From: JBKQHQ01 sp052148715
Lineage (GTDB): Bacteria; Pseudomonadota; Alphaproteobacteria; Rhizobiales; Xanthobacteraceae
Length of the DNA stretch: 64,000 nt
Assembly: GCA_052148715.1 (NCBI GenBank)
Contig: JBKQHQ010000227.1
Coordinates: 1 to 64,000 of the forward strand
Direction: 5' to 3'
The translations under genes and the position numbers were made by a program. The notes beneath the pieces were generated by a model. It was not told where the DNA came from. It ran no database searches and worked only from the letters and a program-made list of their open reading frames with translations. Shown here piece after piece: positions 50,882 through 60,837 of the stretch (positions are counted from its first letter, which is position 1; every line of letters begins with the position of its first letter).

Positions 50882-51691
50882 ATGAGCACCATGGCGCTCG
50901 ACGCATACGAAGTTAGCGCGGTCAACACCGCGGCCGCGTCGGAAAACAAGATTCACGACGATTCGATGGCGCGCCGGTTCGGCTTCCACGGGGGACTCGT
51001 GCCGGGCGTGGTAGTGTATGCCTACATGGCACACATGCCGGTGGCGCGCTGGGGTCGCGCATGGCTCGAACGCGGCGAAGCGGAGTGCCGTTTTCTGAAG
51101 CCTGTCTACGACGGCGCCATCGCGCGCGTGACAGCGACGGACGAAAACGACGGGCTCGCGCTCTTCGTCGAGAGCGCGGGCATCGGCTGCGCGAAGGGGC
51201 GGGCGGTCATGCCGTCGGATCGACGGCCTGCGCCCGCGATCGACGCGCTGCCGGCGGGCGTCCCGCCCGCCGAACGGCCGAAGGCGAGCGAGACCTCGCT
51301 TGCGCCGGGGCTGTCACTCGGCATCGCGCCCGTGAGGATCGACCGGGCAACGCTTTCGACCTATCTCGGAGAGATTGGCGAGACCGATGCGATCTACGGC
51401 GCTGAAGGGTTGGTGCATCCCGGCCAGATCCTGCGGCTCGCCAATCAGGCTTTGTTGCAGAATGTCGTGCTCGGCCCATGGATTCACGTCGGCAACAAGG
51501 TGCGCCATCACAGCGCGGCACGCGTCGGAGAGGAGCTGACGCTGCGATCGAGGATCTCATCCAACGTTATCTCCAAGGGCCACGCAATCGTCGAATTCGA
51601 TGCGATCGTCGTCGCCGACGGGGCAAGAGCCGTCGCCGAAATCACCTATACCGCGATCTGGCGCCCCCGGCAGGTCGTCGAGGCGAGTTGA
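50882..51691 (+). CDS. Hot-dog fold (MaoC-like) protein
   Basis: 269 residues. ENKIHDDSMARRFGFHGGLV then PGVVVYAYMAHMP is the hot-dog/MaoC dehydratase start (Asp/His region). The C-terminal half (HPGQILRLANQALLQNVVLG, HHSAARVGEELTLRSRISSN, GHAIVEFDAIVVADGARAVA) is a second hot-dog repeat. The substrate is unknown; enoyl-CoA hydratase-like chemistry or acyl-CoA thioester handling is plausible. 101 bp after the Bug gene, probably in the same operon. Confidence 0.82.
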   Translation: MSTMALDAYEVSAVNTAAASENKIHDDSMARRFGFHGGLVPGVVVYAYMAHMPVARWGRAWLERGEAECRFLKPVYDGAIARVTATDENDGLALFVESAGIGCAKGRAVMPSDRRPAPAIDALPAGVPPAERPKASETSLAPGLSLGIAPVRIDRATLSTYLGEIGETDAIYGAEGLVHPGQILRLANQALLQNVVLGPWIHVGNKVRHHSAARVGEELTLRSRISSNVISKGHAIVEFDAIVVADGARAVAEITYTAIWRPRQVVEAS

Positions 51692-51878
51692 GCGCCCGGC
51701 TGGGGCCGGTGGCCCCGCATCGTGGCCCGTAATGGGCGACCGCCGCACACGCCATAAGGTCAGGCCGTGCACCCATTCGACCCATTGGGGGCGACTAGGG
51801 AAGACAAACCGTTGATGAAACGGCGGAGGGCCCTCGTTCGTTGATGCCACGTCAGCGTGACAGACGTGGAGAAAGACG

Positions 51879-52334
51879 ATGCAAGCTTATCGGTTTCGAG
51901 CCCCTGTGCGCGTGCTCGCATTGCTCGGCGCGGGGATGCTTGCTGCGACGGGCACCTACGAGCTCGGCGCAGACGACGCCATGGCGGGACAAATCAACAG
52001 TGGTGGCGCCGAAGGGCTGTCGCCTCCGCCGCGCCTTGAAGCCGCCGCGCGCGAGCTCGTTCTCACTGCCGAGGACACGCATACGATCGCGGAGCGGCTC
52101 CGCGGCGAGGGGATTAAGCCTGGAACGAGCGGCGCGACCGCGGGGAGCGGCCAAGCCAGCGCCAATTTTTCAGTCGGCACTGTGCTGCCGGTTTCGGTCA
52201 CGATGCGCGACTTTCCCTTGGGCCTGACGGCGCAAATGCCTGCACTGAACGGGCTCAAATATGTCCGGCTACTCGATCGGATCCTCATCGTCAGCCCTGC
52301 TGAGCGAGTCGTCCTTGCCGAGGTGATGGCTTAG
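51879..52334 (+). CDS. DUF1236-like secreted protein
   Basis: 151 residues with a signal peptide (MQAYRFRAPVRVLALLGAGM then LAATGT) and a short C-terminal beta region (FSVGTVLPVSVTMRDFPLGL then YVRLLDRILIVSPAERVVLA) typical of DUF1236, an RcnB-like periplasmic domain abundant in Hyphomicrobiales. Function unknown. The gap of 187 bp before it has no gene. Confidence 0.72.
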   Translation: MQAYRFRAPVRVLALLGAGMLAATGTYELGADDAMAGQINSGGAEGLSPPPRLEAAARELVLTAEDTHTIAERLRGEGIKPGTSGATAGSGQASANFSVGTVLPVSVTMRDFPLGLTAQMPALNGLKYVRLLDRILIVSPAERVVLAEVMA

Positions 52335-52670
52335 CGCAGTCCGGGTCTGCGCGCGGACGTGCAGGACCAGGACAGGACAACGTCACCGCCGATCGCTTCG
52401 CGCGCTCGACAAGGTCCATCTCGCATAGACGGCCGCATTCGGGTATCCGGGGTCCTTGTTGGCAGACGTTCGGTTGGCGCCGGCCAGGTCAGTCATGGGC
52501 TTTGCCGAGCAAGTGCGGACATCACGGTGCGGCGGCTGATTGGGTCGATGATGCCGAAACCGGCGGGCTGATGCGATTGCTCGGATCGGAACCGCCATCG
52601 ATACGTTGCGCAATCCGATCCGGAGAGGGGAGGGGCGATGGACGCCGACTGTATAGCGGGCGTGTAGGTC
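52335..52670. other. 336-bp gap upstream of gluconokinase
   Basis: GC-rich; frames on both strands overlap and lack motifs. A short in-frame ATG ORF (52638-52667) stops just before the kinase start. Nothing else supported. Confidence 0.35.
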
Positions 52671-53189
52671 TTGGTCGTGATGGGGGTCTCAGGCTCCGGC
52701 AAGACAACGATCGGTGCCCTCCTTGCCGACCGTCTCCATTGGGAATTCGAGGACGGCGATAGGTTCCATCCTCGTTCAAATATCGACAAAATGCGCGCTG
52801 GGATTCCGCTCACCGACGAGGATCGCGCGTCTTGGCTGAGAGCCATCACTGAGCGGATCGATGACATCCCGGGAAGGGGCGGGCACGCGGTTGTCGCTTG
52901 CTCGGTCTTGAAGCGCCGGTATCGCAATGTTTTGATCGATGGGCGACGCGACGTGCGCCTCGTGTATTTGCAGGGCAGTGAAGCGCTCATCGCCCGGCGT
53001 TTGGCGGCGCGCCGTGGACACTTCATGCCGCAAAGTCTGCTGCACAGCCAATTCGAGGCTCTTGAGGAGCCCGGCGCCGATGAAAAGCCGATTACCGTTT
53101 CGGTTGAAGCCGGGCAGTCCGACATCGTTGAGCAAATTGTGGCCTCGCTCAGCGGCGGCAGCCGACGTGCCGCGCCGCCGACTGACTGA
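52671..53189 (+). CDS. gntK: Gluconokinase (GntK-like)
   Basis: 172 residues. P-loop GVSGSGKTT at 5-13, EFEDGDRFHPRSNIDKMRAG (gluconate site), ACSVLKRRYRNVLIDG, and FMPQSLLHSQFEALEEP lid. Phosphorylates gluconate to 6-phosphogluconate. The start codon is one of TTG 52671, GTG 52677 or ATG 52680; no strong Shine-Dalgarno decides. No transporter or dehydratase for gluconate is next to it. Convergent with dinB. Confidence 0.92.
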   Translation: MVVMGVSGSGKTTIGALLADRLHWEFEDGDRFHPRSNIDKMRAGIPLTDEDRASWLRAITERIDDIPGRGGHAVVACSVLKRRYRNVLIDGRRDVRLVYLQGSEALIARRLAARRGHFMPQSLLHSQFEALEEPGADEKPITVSVEAGQSDIVEQIVASLSGGSRRAAPPTD

Positions 53190-53240
53190 TTGATTGATCG
53201 GAAGGGCTACCTCGGAACCTTTAGCCGGGAGTGTCGGCGA

Positions 53241-54389
53241 TCAGAGGTCAAGTGGAAGCTGTTCAACGTCCGTCATTTCGGCCGGGGCGAGCGCGGACAG
53301 AGTTATGCCGAGGAGCCTAATCCCTTTCTGCAGCGGGAACAGTGCTCCCAGCAGATCCGAGGAGATCCGCTCCAGCATGCCTTGGTCCGCAACCGTGCCA
53401 TTCAATGATCGGCTTCGCGTGATTTGCTGGAAGTCCGCATACTTGACCTTCAGGGTCACCGTTCGTCCGCGGATACCGGCGCTCTGGCAATGGTGCCAAA
53501 CCTTGGCAACGACCGGCTGCAGTGCCGCGGACGCCGCCCCGAGGGCGAAGATGTCCGTCGCGAATGTGTTTTCGGCACCGACCGATTTGCGGACGCGGTC
53601 GGCGCGGACCGGTCGTTCGTCGACGCCGCGGGCGATCCAATAGAAATACTGCCCGGATTTGCCGAAGTGCTGCTGAAGAAAGGCCAACGAGCGTCCTCTG
53701 AGATCGAGGCCCGTTGCGATCCCCAGCCGGTTCATCTTCGTGGCCGTCGCGGGTCCGATACCGTGAAACCTGCGGACCGGCAACGCCTCGACGAAGGCGG
53801 GCCCCATCCTCGGCGTAATGACGAAGATGCCATCAGGTTTGCGGTGGTCGGAGGCGAGCTTTGCCAGCAACTTGTTGTAGGAGACGCCGGCCGACGCCGT
53901 GAGGCTTGTTTCGGACCGGATCTTTGCGCGTATCTCCTCGGCAATCTGGGTGGCTGAACCGATCCCCTTCAGATTGTCCGTAACGTCGAGGTAGGCCTCA
54001 TCGAGCGACAGCGGTTCAACGAGGGACGTGTGCTCGGCAAAGATCTCACGGATTTGGAGCGAGACCGCCTTGTAGACGTCGAAGCGCGGCTTAACGAAGA
54101 TCAGCTCGGGACATTTGCGCTTAGCGGTAACCGAAGCCATTGCGGAACGCACGCCGAATTTCCGCGCCTCGTAGCTCGCCGCGGCAACCACGCCCCGTTC
54201 GCGCGACCCGCCGACAGCGACCGGCCGGCCGCGTAGCTCCGGATTATCGCGCTGCTCGACGGACGCGTAGAACGCATCCATGTCGATGTGGATGATCTTG
54301 CGTGGCCGCGTCGGTTCGACCGGGACATCCCGTTCCAGCTCTCCCGCTTCAATCGTTTCGGGATCTCGATCGGCGTGGGGCGCGGGCAT
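53241..54389 (-). CDS. dinB: DNA polymerase IV (Y-family)
   Basis: 382 residues. Palm motifs IIHIDMDAFYASVE and SLDEAYLDVTDNL; TASAGVSYNKLLAKLASDHR; helix-hairpin-helix FHGIGPATATKMNRLGI; little-finger domain to the C terminus, ending in a short EQLPLDL, which resembles the beta-clamp motif. Translesion polymerase with low fidelity, usually SOS-induced. ATG at 54389 is used; a longer frame upstream has no homology. Confidence 0.95.
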   Translation of the reverse strand: MPAPHADRDPETIEAGELERDVPVEPTRPRKIIHIDMDAFYASVEQRDNPELRGRPVAVGGSRERGVVAAASYEARKFGVRSAMASVTAKRKCPELIFVKPRFDVYKAVSLQIREIFAEHTSLVEPLSLDEAYLDVTDNLKGIGSATQIAEEIRAKIRSETSLTASAGVSYNKLLAKLASDHRKPDGIFVITPRMGPAFVEALPVRRFHGIGPATATKMNRLGIATGLDLRGRSLAFLQQHFGKSGQYFYWIARGVDERPVRADRVRKSVGAENTFATDIFALGAASAALQPVVAKVWHHCQSAGIRGRTVTLKVKYADFQQITRSRSLNGTVADQGMLERISSDLLGALFPLQKGIRLLGITLSALAPAEMTDVEQLPLDL

Positions 54390-55437
54390 GGTCGTTAGGC
54401 AGCAAGCCCCTTTCGTCTCTTTGTGTTGCCTCTGTGGCGTCGCTCGGTGCAGACGGTCAATGGTCGAGTCGAATTCTTGCTCTCGCCGCATCGTAGCCGC
54501 GAGCGACTTCGCGGACCAGCCCGCGACTCGCCCTTCGGCGTTGGCTTCAATTTGCGGCCGAAGCGCATGCGCCGTCCCCCGCACCCCGCCTCGTGATCGC
54601 GAACTAACGCAGCCCAGTCTCTTCGCAGGGGCCTGTTACCTTTGTGCTGGATTTGTCGCACAGCTTGGTTGCGCGCATCAATTGTAACGTGAGCCTTGTT
54701 TTCTGCGTCGCGTGCAATGCGGCTACCAGCAATCAAATGGCGGTAAGATTGGGTGGGTCGGTGCTTCGTTGCTGGTGCGCCTACACCAACGCTTCATTGG
54801 TAGCTCGAGCGTGATCGAGAACACAGGTACCATCTTTCGGAAGTCGCCGCGCCGTGCGCCGGCCGCCGCCATGATCCGCATAACGCGCAATCGAACTGGA
54901 TTATCACGTGGAGCAGAAGACAGTCTGCGGCCAAGATCGATGGCTGATAAAAGACAGCACCACGCACCACGCGTGCTAAATTGTGCTGCGCACGCTCGAC
55001 ATGGCTGGTCACCCCGCCTTCCTTGAAGAACTCCAGCGCCGCCGATAGACGGCCAACCGCTTGCTCCATCCGAGCTAGCGCGGCCAGCTAATGGCAGCGC
55101 GCGAGACAACGGCGATTCGGCGCCGCTGACCAAAGCGGCTCGTTCGGGTGGTGGCCCGCCGTCGTTGCACGATCCCGCGCCCCCTCCCGGGCGGCGCGGC
55201 AGCGCCGAAAATCAGCACAATCTTTGCGGCAAATGAACAGCCATTCATTCGCGCGAGCCAGCCTTTCCATCTGACGCAGGTTGTCGTAACACGTTGCGGG
55301 CTTTGTGCGTGTCGGGCGCCGGAATTCGCCCCCATGGTTCGGTTCAATGCTTGCGGAGGCCGACGTCGGCCGCCAATCGTAGACCTTTGAGCTCGCAGAA
55401 AGCGACCCCGGGCTAACAGCAGAAGCGACAAACGACC
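54390..55437. other. 1-kb region without recognisable gene
   Basis: Frames on both strands give overlapping short ORFs of high-GC type. The only helical-looking one is minus-strand 54950-55069 (EQAVGRLSAALEFFKEGGVT), which lacks a clear start or continuation and may be a gene remnant. No repeat, RNA or operon structure is visible. Confidence 0.4.
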
Positions 55438-57012
55438 GTGTTACAACGCACCGTTACCCTCGAGCAGAAGCGGCGTTCGACGGACTTCTCAGGTCCGCAG
55501 ATTGTCGTCCTGTTCGCGCTGCTGGCATTGATCGCGTGCATACCGATCATCACGCATCCGTTGCCGCCGCTCGAGGATTACATCAATCACCTCGGGCGGA
55601 TGCATGTCATTACCAATATCGGGCACGACCGGGATTTAGCTCGGTTCTACGAGATCGACTGGCAGATCGTTCCAAATTTGATGATGGACTTGATCGTGCC
55701 AACGCTCGCGCGGCTCACGAATGTTTATCTCGCCGGCCAGTTGTTCACAATCCTTATTTTCGTGCTGATCATGTCCGGCATGCTGGCCGTCAACCGCGTT
55801 TTGTTCGGCCGTTGGTCGGTTCTGCCGCTCATCGCGGTCCCGCTACTGTACAATCACATCTTTCTCGTCGGCGTCATGAATTATCAGTTCGGCATCGGGC
55901 TCGCGCTGTGGGGGCTTGCGCTGTGGCTGGTCGTGCGCGAGCGGGCGTGGCCGATACGGATGCTGATATCGACGGTCATCGTATTCGCGCTCTTCATCTG
56001 TCATTTGTTCGCGGTCGGGCTCTATGGCCTGGGGCTGCTTGCCGTCGAGTTGCTGCGGCTCTGGGAATTGCGCCACCGCCCCCTCAGGGCTTCCATGCTC
56101 GAATTCGTGACAACGGCGGTACCGTTTCTGCTGGTGCTGCCGCTGCTGCTCATGAGTCCGACCTGGCAGTTGCTTGGGGAATACGAGTGGGAACCGCGCG
56201 GCAAGATCGACGGGCTCGCCTACGTCATCGAAACCTACTCGGACATCGTCGCCTTCCTCGTGGCCGGCGTCATAACGGCTGCCGCGATATGGGCGGCGCG
56301 GCATCGTCTGTTGCAGTTTCACCCGATCGGCTGGATGCTGCTCGCGGTCGGCGGCGTCGTGTATCTCGGCATGCCGCGCAAGATATTCGCAACCTATATG
56401 GCGGACCAGCGGCTGCCGATAGCGCTCGCCTTCATGGTCATAGCCTGCATTCACCTCGAGTTGCGCCATCGGCTAGTGCGCCGTGGGTTCATTGCGTTGC
56501 TGCTCGTCGTGTTGGTGGTCCGCGTGATCGAGGTGGACGTCGCTTGGGCGCAATTGTCGTCGTCGGTGTTGGAGTTCCGAAATTCGGTGAAGCGAATTGC
56601 CCGGGGCTCGACGGTACTCGTCGCCACGGCCGATCCCAGCGGCGGGGACGATGTGCGCGACCTGGGCCTGGTCCATGCGGCCTGCCTCGCCATCATCGAG
56701 CGGTCGGCACTCGTGTCGAGCGCTTTCACGGTGGCGGGTAAGCAGATCATGCATGTCACGCCCGCTTACGTCGGGCAGGTCGACACCGAGGACGAAGAGG
56801 TCCCTTCGGTCGACCAACTTGTCGTGTCGACGGTGAGCCGGGACGAGGGCAAGCAAGAGTATTGGGGGATGTGGCAGACCCGTTTCGATTACGTCTATGT
56901 TCTCTTCACCGAGGATGACGCGGCAAATCCGGCGCCCGACTTCCTGACGCTCGTCTACGACGGAGGCCGATTCCAGCTTTTCCGGGTCAACAAGCAGCGC
57001 TTGTCGCCATAA
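55438..57012 (+). CDS. Large integral membrane protein, unknown function
   Basis: 524 residues with about ten to twelve membrane helices in the first 375, then a soluble C-terminal domain of about 150 residues. The first periplasmic loop has HPLPPLEDYINHLGRMHVIT, containing an acidic pair (LED) as in GT-C glycosyltransferase-type membrane enzymes, so a polyprenyl-sugar transferase is possible. Start is GTG at 55438. Orphan: neighbours are dinB and fdhD. Confidence 0.82.
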   Translation: MLQRTVTLEQKRRSTDFSGPQIVVLFALLALIACIPIITHPLPPLEDYINHLGRMHVITNIGHDRDLARFYEIDWQIVPNLMMDLIVPTLARLTNVYLAGQLFTILIFVLIMSGMLAVNRVLFGRWSVLPLIAVPLLYNHIFLVGVMNYQFGIGLALWGLALWLVVRERAWPIRMLISTVIVFALFICHLFAVGLYGLGLLAVELLRLWELRHRPLRASMLEFVTTAVPFLLVLPLLLMSPTWQLLGEYEWEPRGKIDGLAYVIETYSDIVAFLVAGVITAAAIWAARHRLLQFHPIGWMLLAVGGVVYLGMPRKIFATYMADQRLPIALAFMVIACIHLELRHRLVRRGFIALLLVVLVVRVIEVDVAWAQLSSSVLEFRNSVKRIARGSTVLVATADPSGGDDVRDLGLVHAACLAIIERSALVSSAFTVAGKQIMHVTPAYVGQVDTEDEEVPSVDQLVVSTVSRDEGKQEYWGMWQTRFDYVYVLFTEDDAANPAPDFLTLVYDGGRFQLFRVNKQRLSP

Positions 57013-57138
57013 GGCGCATTTCTTCCGCGAGCAGCGGGCCGATCCGCTCCGACCACGTCGTGGTCATCCCCTAGCGGGCGGCGGCGCTTTCTCTGCTATA
57101 TTGGAAGCTGTCACGCAGCAGCGAGCCTTGTGCCGGCG

Positions 57139-58023
57139 ATGCCCGATTTCCTCGACGAGTACCTCATTCGGCCCGATCCGCACGATCCGCGGCTGACCGA
57201 GCGCGTGAGCGGAATCGACCAGGAAGGCCGCACGATCGACACGGTGGTCACCGTCGAGCGGGCGCTGACGATCTTCCTCAACGCGCAGGAGATCGTCACA
57301 GCGATGACGATCGGCGATCATCCCGACTATCTCGCGCTCGGCTACCTCCTGAACCAGCACATGCTGCGGCCGGACGACGTGGTCACTGCCGTCGATTACG
57401 ACGAAGAACTCGCGGTCGCGGTGGTGCGGACCGAGCGCGCCACGGATTACGAGCAAAAACTCAAGAAGAAAGTGCAGACCTCAGGCTGCGCGCAGGGCAC
57501 GGTGTTCGGCGACCTCATGGAGGCGCTGGAAGGCGTGTCGCTACCGCACACGGAGCTGCGCACGTCCTGGCTCTACACGCTCACCCACAAGATCAACACC
57601 ACGCCCTCGCTCTATCTCGAGGCCGGCGCCATCCACGGCTGCGTGCTGGCGCTACAGGACCGCCCGCTGGTCTATATGGAGGATGTCGGCCGACACAACG
57701 CGGTCGATAAGATTGCCGGTTGGATGTTCAGACATCATGTCACCGGCGCCGATAAGATTTTTTACACTACCGGGCGTCTCACCTCGGAGATGGTGATCAA
57801 GACCGTGCGCATGGGCATTCCGATCCTCGTGTCGCGCTCGGGCTTCACCGCCTGGGGCGTCGAGCTTGCGCGCAAAGCCAATCTCACTCTGATCGGCCGT
57901 GCGCGGGGCAAGCGCTTCGTCGCGCTTGCGGGCACTGACCGCATTGTGTTCGATCAAAACCTCGCCTTCGTGGAGGAAGAAAGCGCCAGGCATCGGCGCA
58001 AGGCGGCCGTGCATGATGAATGA
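57139..58023 (+). CDS. fdhD: Formate dehydrogenase accessory sulfurtransferase FdhD
   Basis: 294 residues. It passes sulfur from IscS to the molybdenum of formate dehydrogenase. Conserved blocks: VERALTIFLNAQEIVTAMTI, HPDYLALGYLLNQHM, MEDVGRHNAVDKIAGW, FYTTGRLTSEMVIKTVRMGI, SRSGFTAWGVELA and GRARGKRF. The active loop reads VQTSGCAQG with a single Cys (117) instead of the CxxC of E. coli. A GTG three codons upstream (57130) is an alternative start. Followed 27 bp later by mobA. Confidence 0.95.
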   Translation: MPDFLDEYLIRPDPHDPRLTERVSGIDQEGRTIDTVVTVERALTIFLNAQEIVTAMTIGDHPDYLALGYLLNQHMLRPDDVVTAVDYDEELAVAVVRTERATDYEQKLKKKVQTSGCAQGTVFGDLMEALEGVSLPHTELRTSWLYTLTHKINTTPSLYLEAGAIHGCVLALQDRPLVYMEDVGRHNAVDKIAGWMFRHHVTGADKIFYTTGRLTSEMVIKTVRMGIPILVSRSGFTAWGVELARKANLTLIGRARGKRFVALAGTDRIVFDQNLAFVEEESARHRRKAAVHDE

Positions 58024-58050
58024 GCGAGCGCGGGCGCCTCGCGTGCGGCC

Positions 58051-58674
58051 ATGACGACGCCGACCCTCGGGCTCGTGCTTGCCGGCGGCCTCGCGCGGCG
58101 CATGGGCGGCGGCGACAAGGCGCTGATCAGGATCAGCGGAACGACAATCCTCGAGCGCGTGCTCGATCGCCTGGGCCCGCGATGCACCAGGATGGCGCTC
58201 AACGCCAATGGCGATCCGGCGCGGTTCGCCTCGACCGGGCTGCCGATCATTGCCGACGATGTGCCCGGTTTCGCTGGTCCGCTCGCGGGCATCCTCGCCG
58301 GGCTTGATTGGGCCGCCGCGCACCTTCCGCAGATCGAGTGGGTCGTGAGCGTACCGGGCGACTGCCCGTTCGTCCCACGCGACCTCGTCGCACGTCTGTC
58401 GGCGGCGCGAATTGAGGCCAACGTGCCGCTCGCTTGCGCCCGCTCGGGCGAATGGCGCCACCCGGTGGCCGGGCTCTGGCCGGTCCGGTTGCGCAAAGAT
58501 CTGCGCCGGGCGCTGGTCGACGAGGGCCTGCGCAAGATCGAGGTATGGACGGCCCGGTATGGGGTTGCGGTAGCGGATTGGCCGACCGATCCGGTCGATC
58601 CGTTCTTCAACGTCAACACGCCGGAGGATGCGACCGAAGCGCAGCGCATCGCCGCGCTGCATCCCAATGCGTAG
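58051..58674 (+). CDS. mobA: Molybdenum cofactor guanylyltransferase MobA
   Basis: 207 residues. Nucleotide-binding LVLAGGLARRMGGGDKAL (9-26, K23), FAGPLAGILAGLDWA, SVPGDCPFVPRDL, and a C-terminal FFNVNTPEDATEA. Adds GMP to molybdopterin to form MGD, needed by formate dehydrogenase. Convergent with moeA (11-bp gap). Confidence 0.96.
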   Translation: MTTPTLGLVLAGGLARRMGGGDKALIRISGTTILERVLDRLGPRCTRMALNANGDPARFASTGLPIIADDVPGFAGPLAGILAGLDWAAAHLPQIEWVVSVPGDCPFVPRDLVARLSAARIEANVPLACARSGEWRHPVAGLWPVRLRKDLRRALVDEGLRKIEVWTARYGVAVADWPTDPVDPFFNVNTPEDATEAQRIAALHPNA

Positions 58675-58685
58675 CAACTGACAAA

Positions 58686-59960
58686 TTATCCGATCAGGGC
58701 CTCGTAAGACAGAAATCCGACGGTCGCGCCGGGCTCGATCGTGGTCACCTCCTCGTCGAGCTCCGCGAGGCCATCGGTTTCGGTAAGTGACGTGATCACG
58801 CCGGCCCCGTCCTGCGGATGCTTGACGGCTTCGATGCCGCCGTCGCCGAGCCGCCGTAGCGTCACCCGCACATATTCGCGGCGGCCTTGCTTCTTGCGAT
58901 AGGCGAAGGCGGCACGTACCGGCAACGGCACGAGGGCTTGCGGCGTAGCGCCGGCCAGCCGCAGCAGCAAGGGCCGCACCACCCGTGCGAAGGTGACGAA
59001 CGCCGCGACCGGGTTTCCCGGCAGACCGACAAAGGCTGCGTCACCGCCCCGATCGGGCCCCGGTATGACCCCCATAGCGACCGGCCGTCCCGGCTTGATG
59101 GCGACGCGCCAAAACACCAGGCGGCCGACGCGCTCGACGGCGCTACGCACATGGTCCGCTTCGCCGGTCGAGACCCCGCCGGAGGTCAGCACCAGATCGT
59201 GCGCAAGCGCCGCCGACTTGATTGCCGCGGCGAGGCGGTCGGGATCATCCGGCAGGATTTTCAGATCGGTCAGCGCGGCGCCGAGACGATCAATCAGACC
59301 TGCCAGCAGATAGCGATTGGCGTCGAAGACGGCGGCGGGCGGACGCGGCGATCCGGGCTCGACGATCTCGTTGCCGGTCGAGAACAGGGCGACCCGCACG
59401 CGCCGGCGCACCACGAGCGAAGTCAGGCCGAGGCCCGCGGCGAGTGCGACCTCGCGCACCGAGATCACGCGGCCGGCCGGCAGCGCCACGGAGCCCGCCC
59501 GCACATCTTCCCCTGCCAGGCGCCGGTTAGAGCCGACCTGGAGCCCCGCCGGCACGATGACGGCATCACCTTCGCGCCGGGTGTCCTCTTGCATGAACAC
59601 CGTGTCGGCGCCCGCCGGCATGGGCGCGCCGGTGAAAATCCGAATCGCTTCGGCCGCCGCGAGCGGACGCTCCGCGGCACGGCCGGCGGTCAACCGATCA
59701 ACGACGGTGAGCGAGGTTTCGGCGTCGGCGCCCAGATCGGCGTGGCGCACGGCGTAGCCGTCGACGGCGGAATTGTCGAACGGCGGCAGATCGATGGGTG
59801 CGATCACATCGGCGGCGAGGACACGGCCGCGCGCGGCGTGCAACTGCACTGTTTCGGTTTCGGCGATCGGCGTGATCCGCGCGTGGATCAGTCGCTCCAT
59901 CTCGTCGACCGGCAACAGTGGTCCGGAAAACGCAAAGCAGTCGTCGGTGAGTTGCGCCAT
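58686..59960 (-). CDS. moeA: Molybdopterin molybdotransferase MoeA
   Basis: 424 residues. Inserts molybdate into adenylated molybdopterin. Blocks: LAADVIAPIDLPPFDNSAVD, IFTGAPMPAGADTVFMQE, VALFSTGNEIVEPG, LTSGGVSTGEADHV, VGLPGNPVAAFVTFARVV. ATG overlaps the mobB stop by one base (TGATG), so translation is coupled to mobB. Confidence 0.96.
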   Translation of the reverse strand: MAQLTDDCFAFSGPLLPVDEMERLIHARITPIAETETVQLHAARGRVLAADVIAPIDLPPFDNSAVDGYAVRHADLGADAETSLTVVDRLTAGRAAERPLAAAEAIRIFTGAPMPAGADTVFMQEDTRREGDAVIVPAGLQVGSNRRLAGEDVRAGSVALPAGRVISVREVALAAGLGLTSLVVRRRVRVALFSTGNEIVEPGSPRPPAAVFDANRYLLAGLIDRLGAALTDLKILPDDPDRLAAAIKSAALAHDLVLTSGGVSTGEADHVRSAVERVGRLVFWRVAIKPGRPVAMGVIPGPDRGGDAAFVGLPGNPVAAFVTFARVVRPLLLRLAGATPQALVPLPVRAAFAYRKKQGRREYVRVTLRRLGDGGIEAVKHPQDGAGVITSLTETDGLAELDEEVTTIEPGATVGFLSYEALIG

Positions 59961-60484
59961 CAAGCAACTCCATGGCCTGAGAGCACCGTATCGAGCGAGA
60001 CCGCGCGTTCGATCAGAATGCTCGCGATGCCCTCGATATCGTCGAGATGGACAAGCGGCACCCGCGTGCGCAGCGCCTGATCCGAAGCGATCGCGACAAT
60101 GTGCGGGTCGTCCGGATGCAGGAACGGCCTGTCGATGCCGCCGCGGTGCACCTCGAGCTTCGGATGCGGCTCGCGCTTGTAGCCCTCGATCACCACCAAG
60201 TCGGCGGATGCGAGCTTGCCGAGCAATTGGTGCAAGGTCGGCTCGGGCTCTTCCCGCAGCTCATGCACCAACGCCCAGCGTCGCGCCGAGCCGACCAGAA
60301 CCTCGGTCGCGCCGGCGAGGCGGTGGGCATGGGAGTCCTTGCCGGGCTGGTCCACATCGAAGGCGTGGTGCGCATGCTTGAGCGTCGACACCTTGAGCCC
60401 TCTTGCGACCAGCAAGGGAATGACCTTCACCAGCAAGGTCGTCTTGCCCGCCCCGCTCCAGCCCGCCAGTCCGATGATACGCAT
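59960..60484 (-). CDS. mobB: Molybdopterin-guanine dinucleotide biosynthesis adapter MobB
   Basis: 174 residues. P-loop GWSGAGKTT at 8-16, LKHAHHAFDVDQPGKDSHAH, and LVVIEGYKREPHPKLEVHRG. A GTPase that assists MobA. First intact gene of the mobB-moeA pair; the truncated regulator lies 53 bp upstream on the same strand. Confidence 0.95.
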   Translation of the reverse strand: MRIIGLAGWSGAGKTTLLVKVIPLLVARGLKVSTLKHAHHAFDVDQPGKDSHAHRLAGATEVLVGSARRWALVHELREEPEPTLHQLLGKLASADLVVIEGYKREPHPKLEVHRGGIDRPFLHPDDPHIVAIASDQALRTRVPLVHLDDIEGIASILIERAVSLDTVLSGHGVA

Positions 60485-60537
60485 GGCCGCTCAACCTAGC
60501 GCAACGCAACCGCGTCAACAAAGCGCCCGAGCGGCGC

Positions 60538-60837
60538 TCATAAGGTCTCCGCCGGCTTCATGCCCAGGGCGCGGATGCCTTCGCGCACGGTGCTGTCCGC
60601 GAGCGCCGCTAGGAAAGCCTGCACGGCCGGCCGCTCGCACCGGCGCTCGATCAGCAGGAAGTCGTAATGCTCGGGCGCGATCGGGAGGAAGCTTAGGCCA
60701 TAGAGTGCCGCGACCGGCGCGATGGCGATCCCCCAATCGGCGCGGCCCTGCGCCAAGGCGGCGGCCACTGCGTTGTGCGAGCGCGGTTGGTTGGAATACC
60801 CCGCCGGCCGCGTGCCGTTGAGCAGCCCATCGATCAG
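60538..60837 (-). pseudogene. 5'-truncated molybdate/tungstate-type PBP-domain regulator
   Basis: Only the C-terminal third of a COG1910-type substrate-binding regulator remains: PAGYSNQPRSHNAVAAALAQ, RADWGIAIAPVAALYGLSFL and PIAPEHYDFLLIERRCERPA, to the natural stop. The N-terminal HTH and the first PBP lobe are missing; homology ends at LIDGLLNG near 60837, where tupA sequence begins on the other strand. An ATG at 60879 gives a 113-residue frame, but its first residues do not fit the family. Confidence 0.75.
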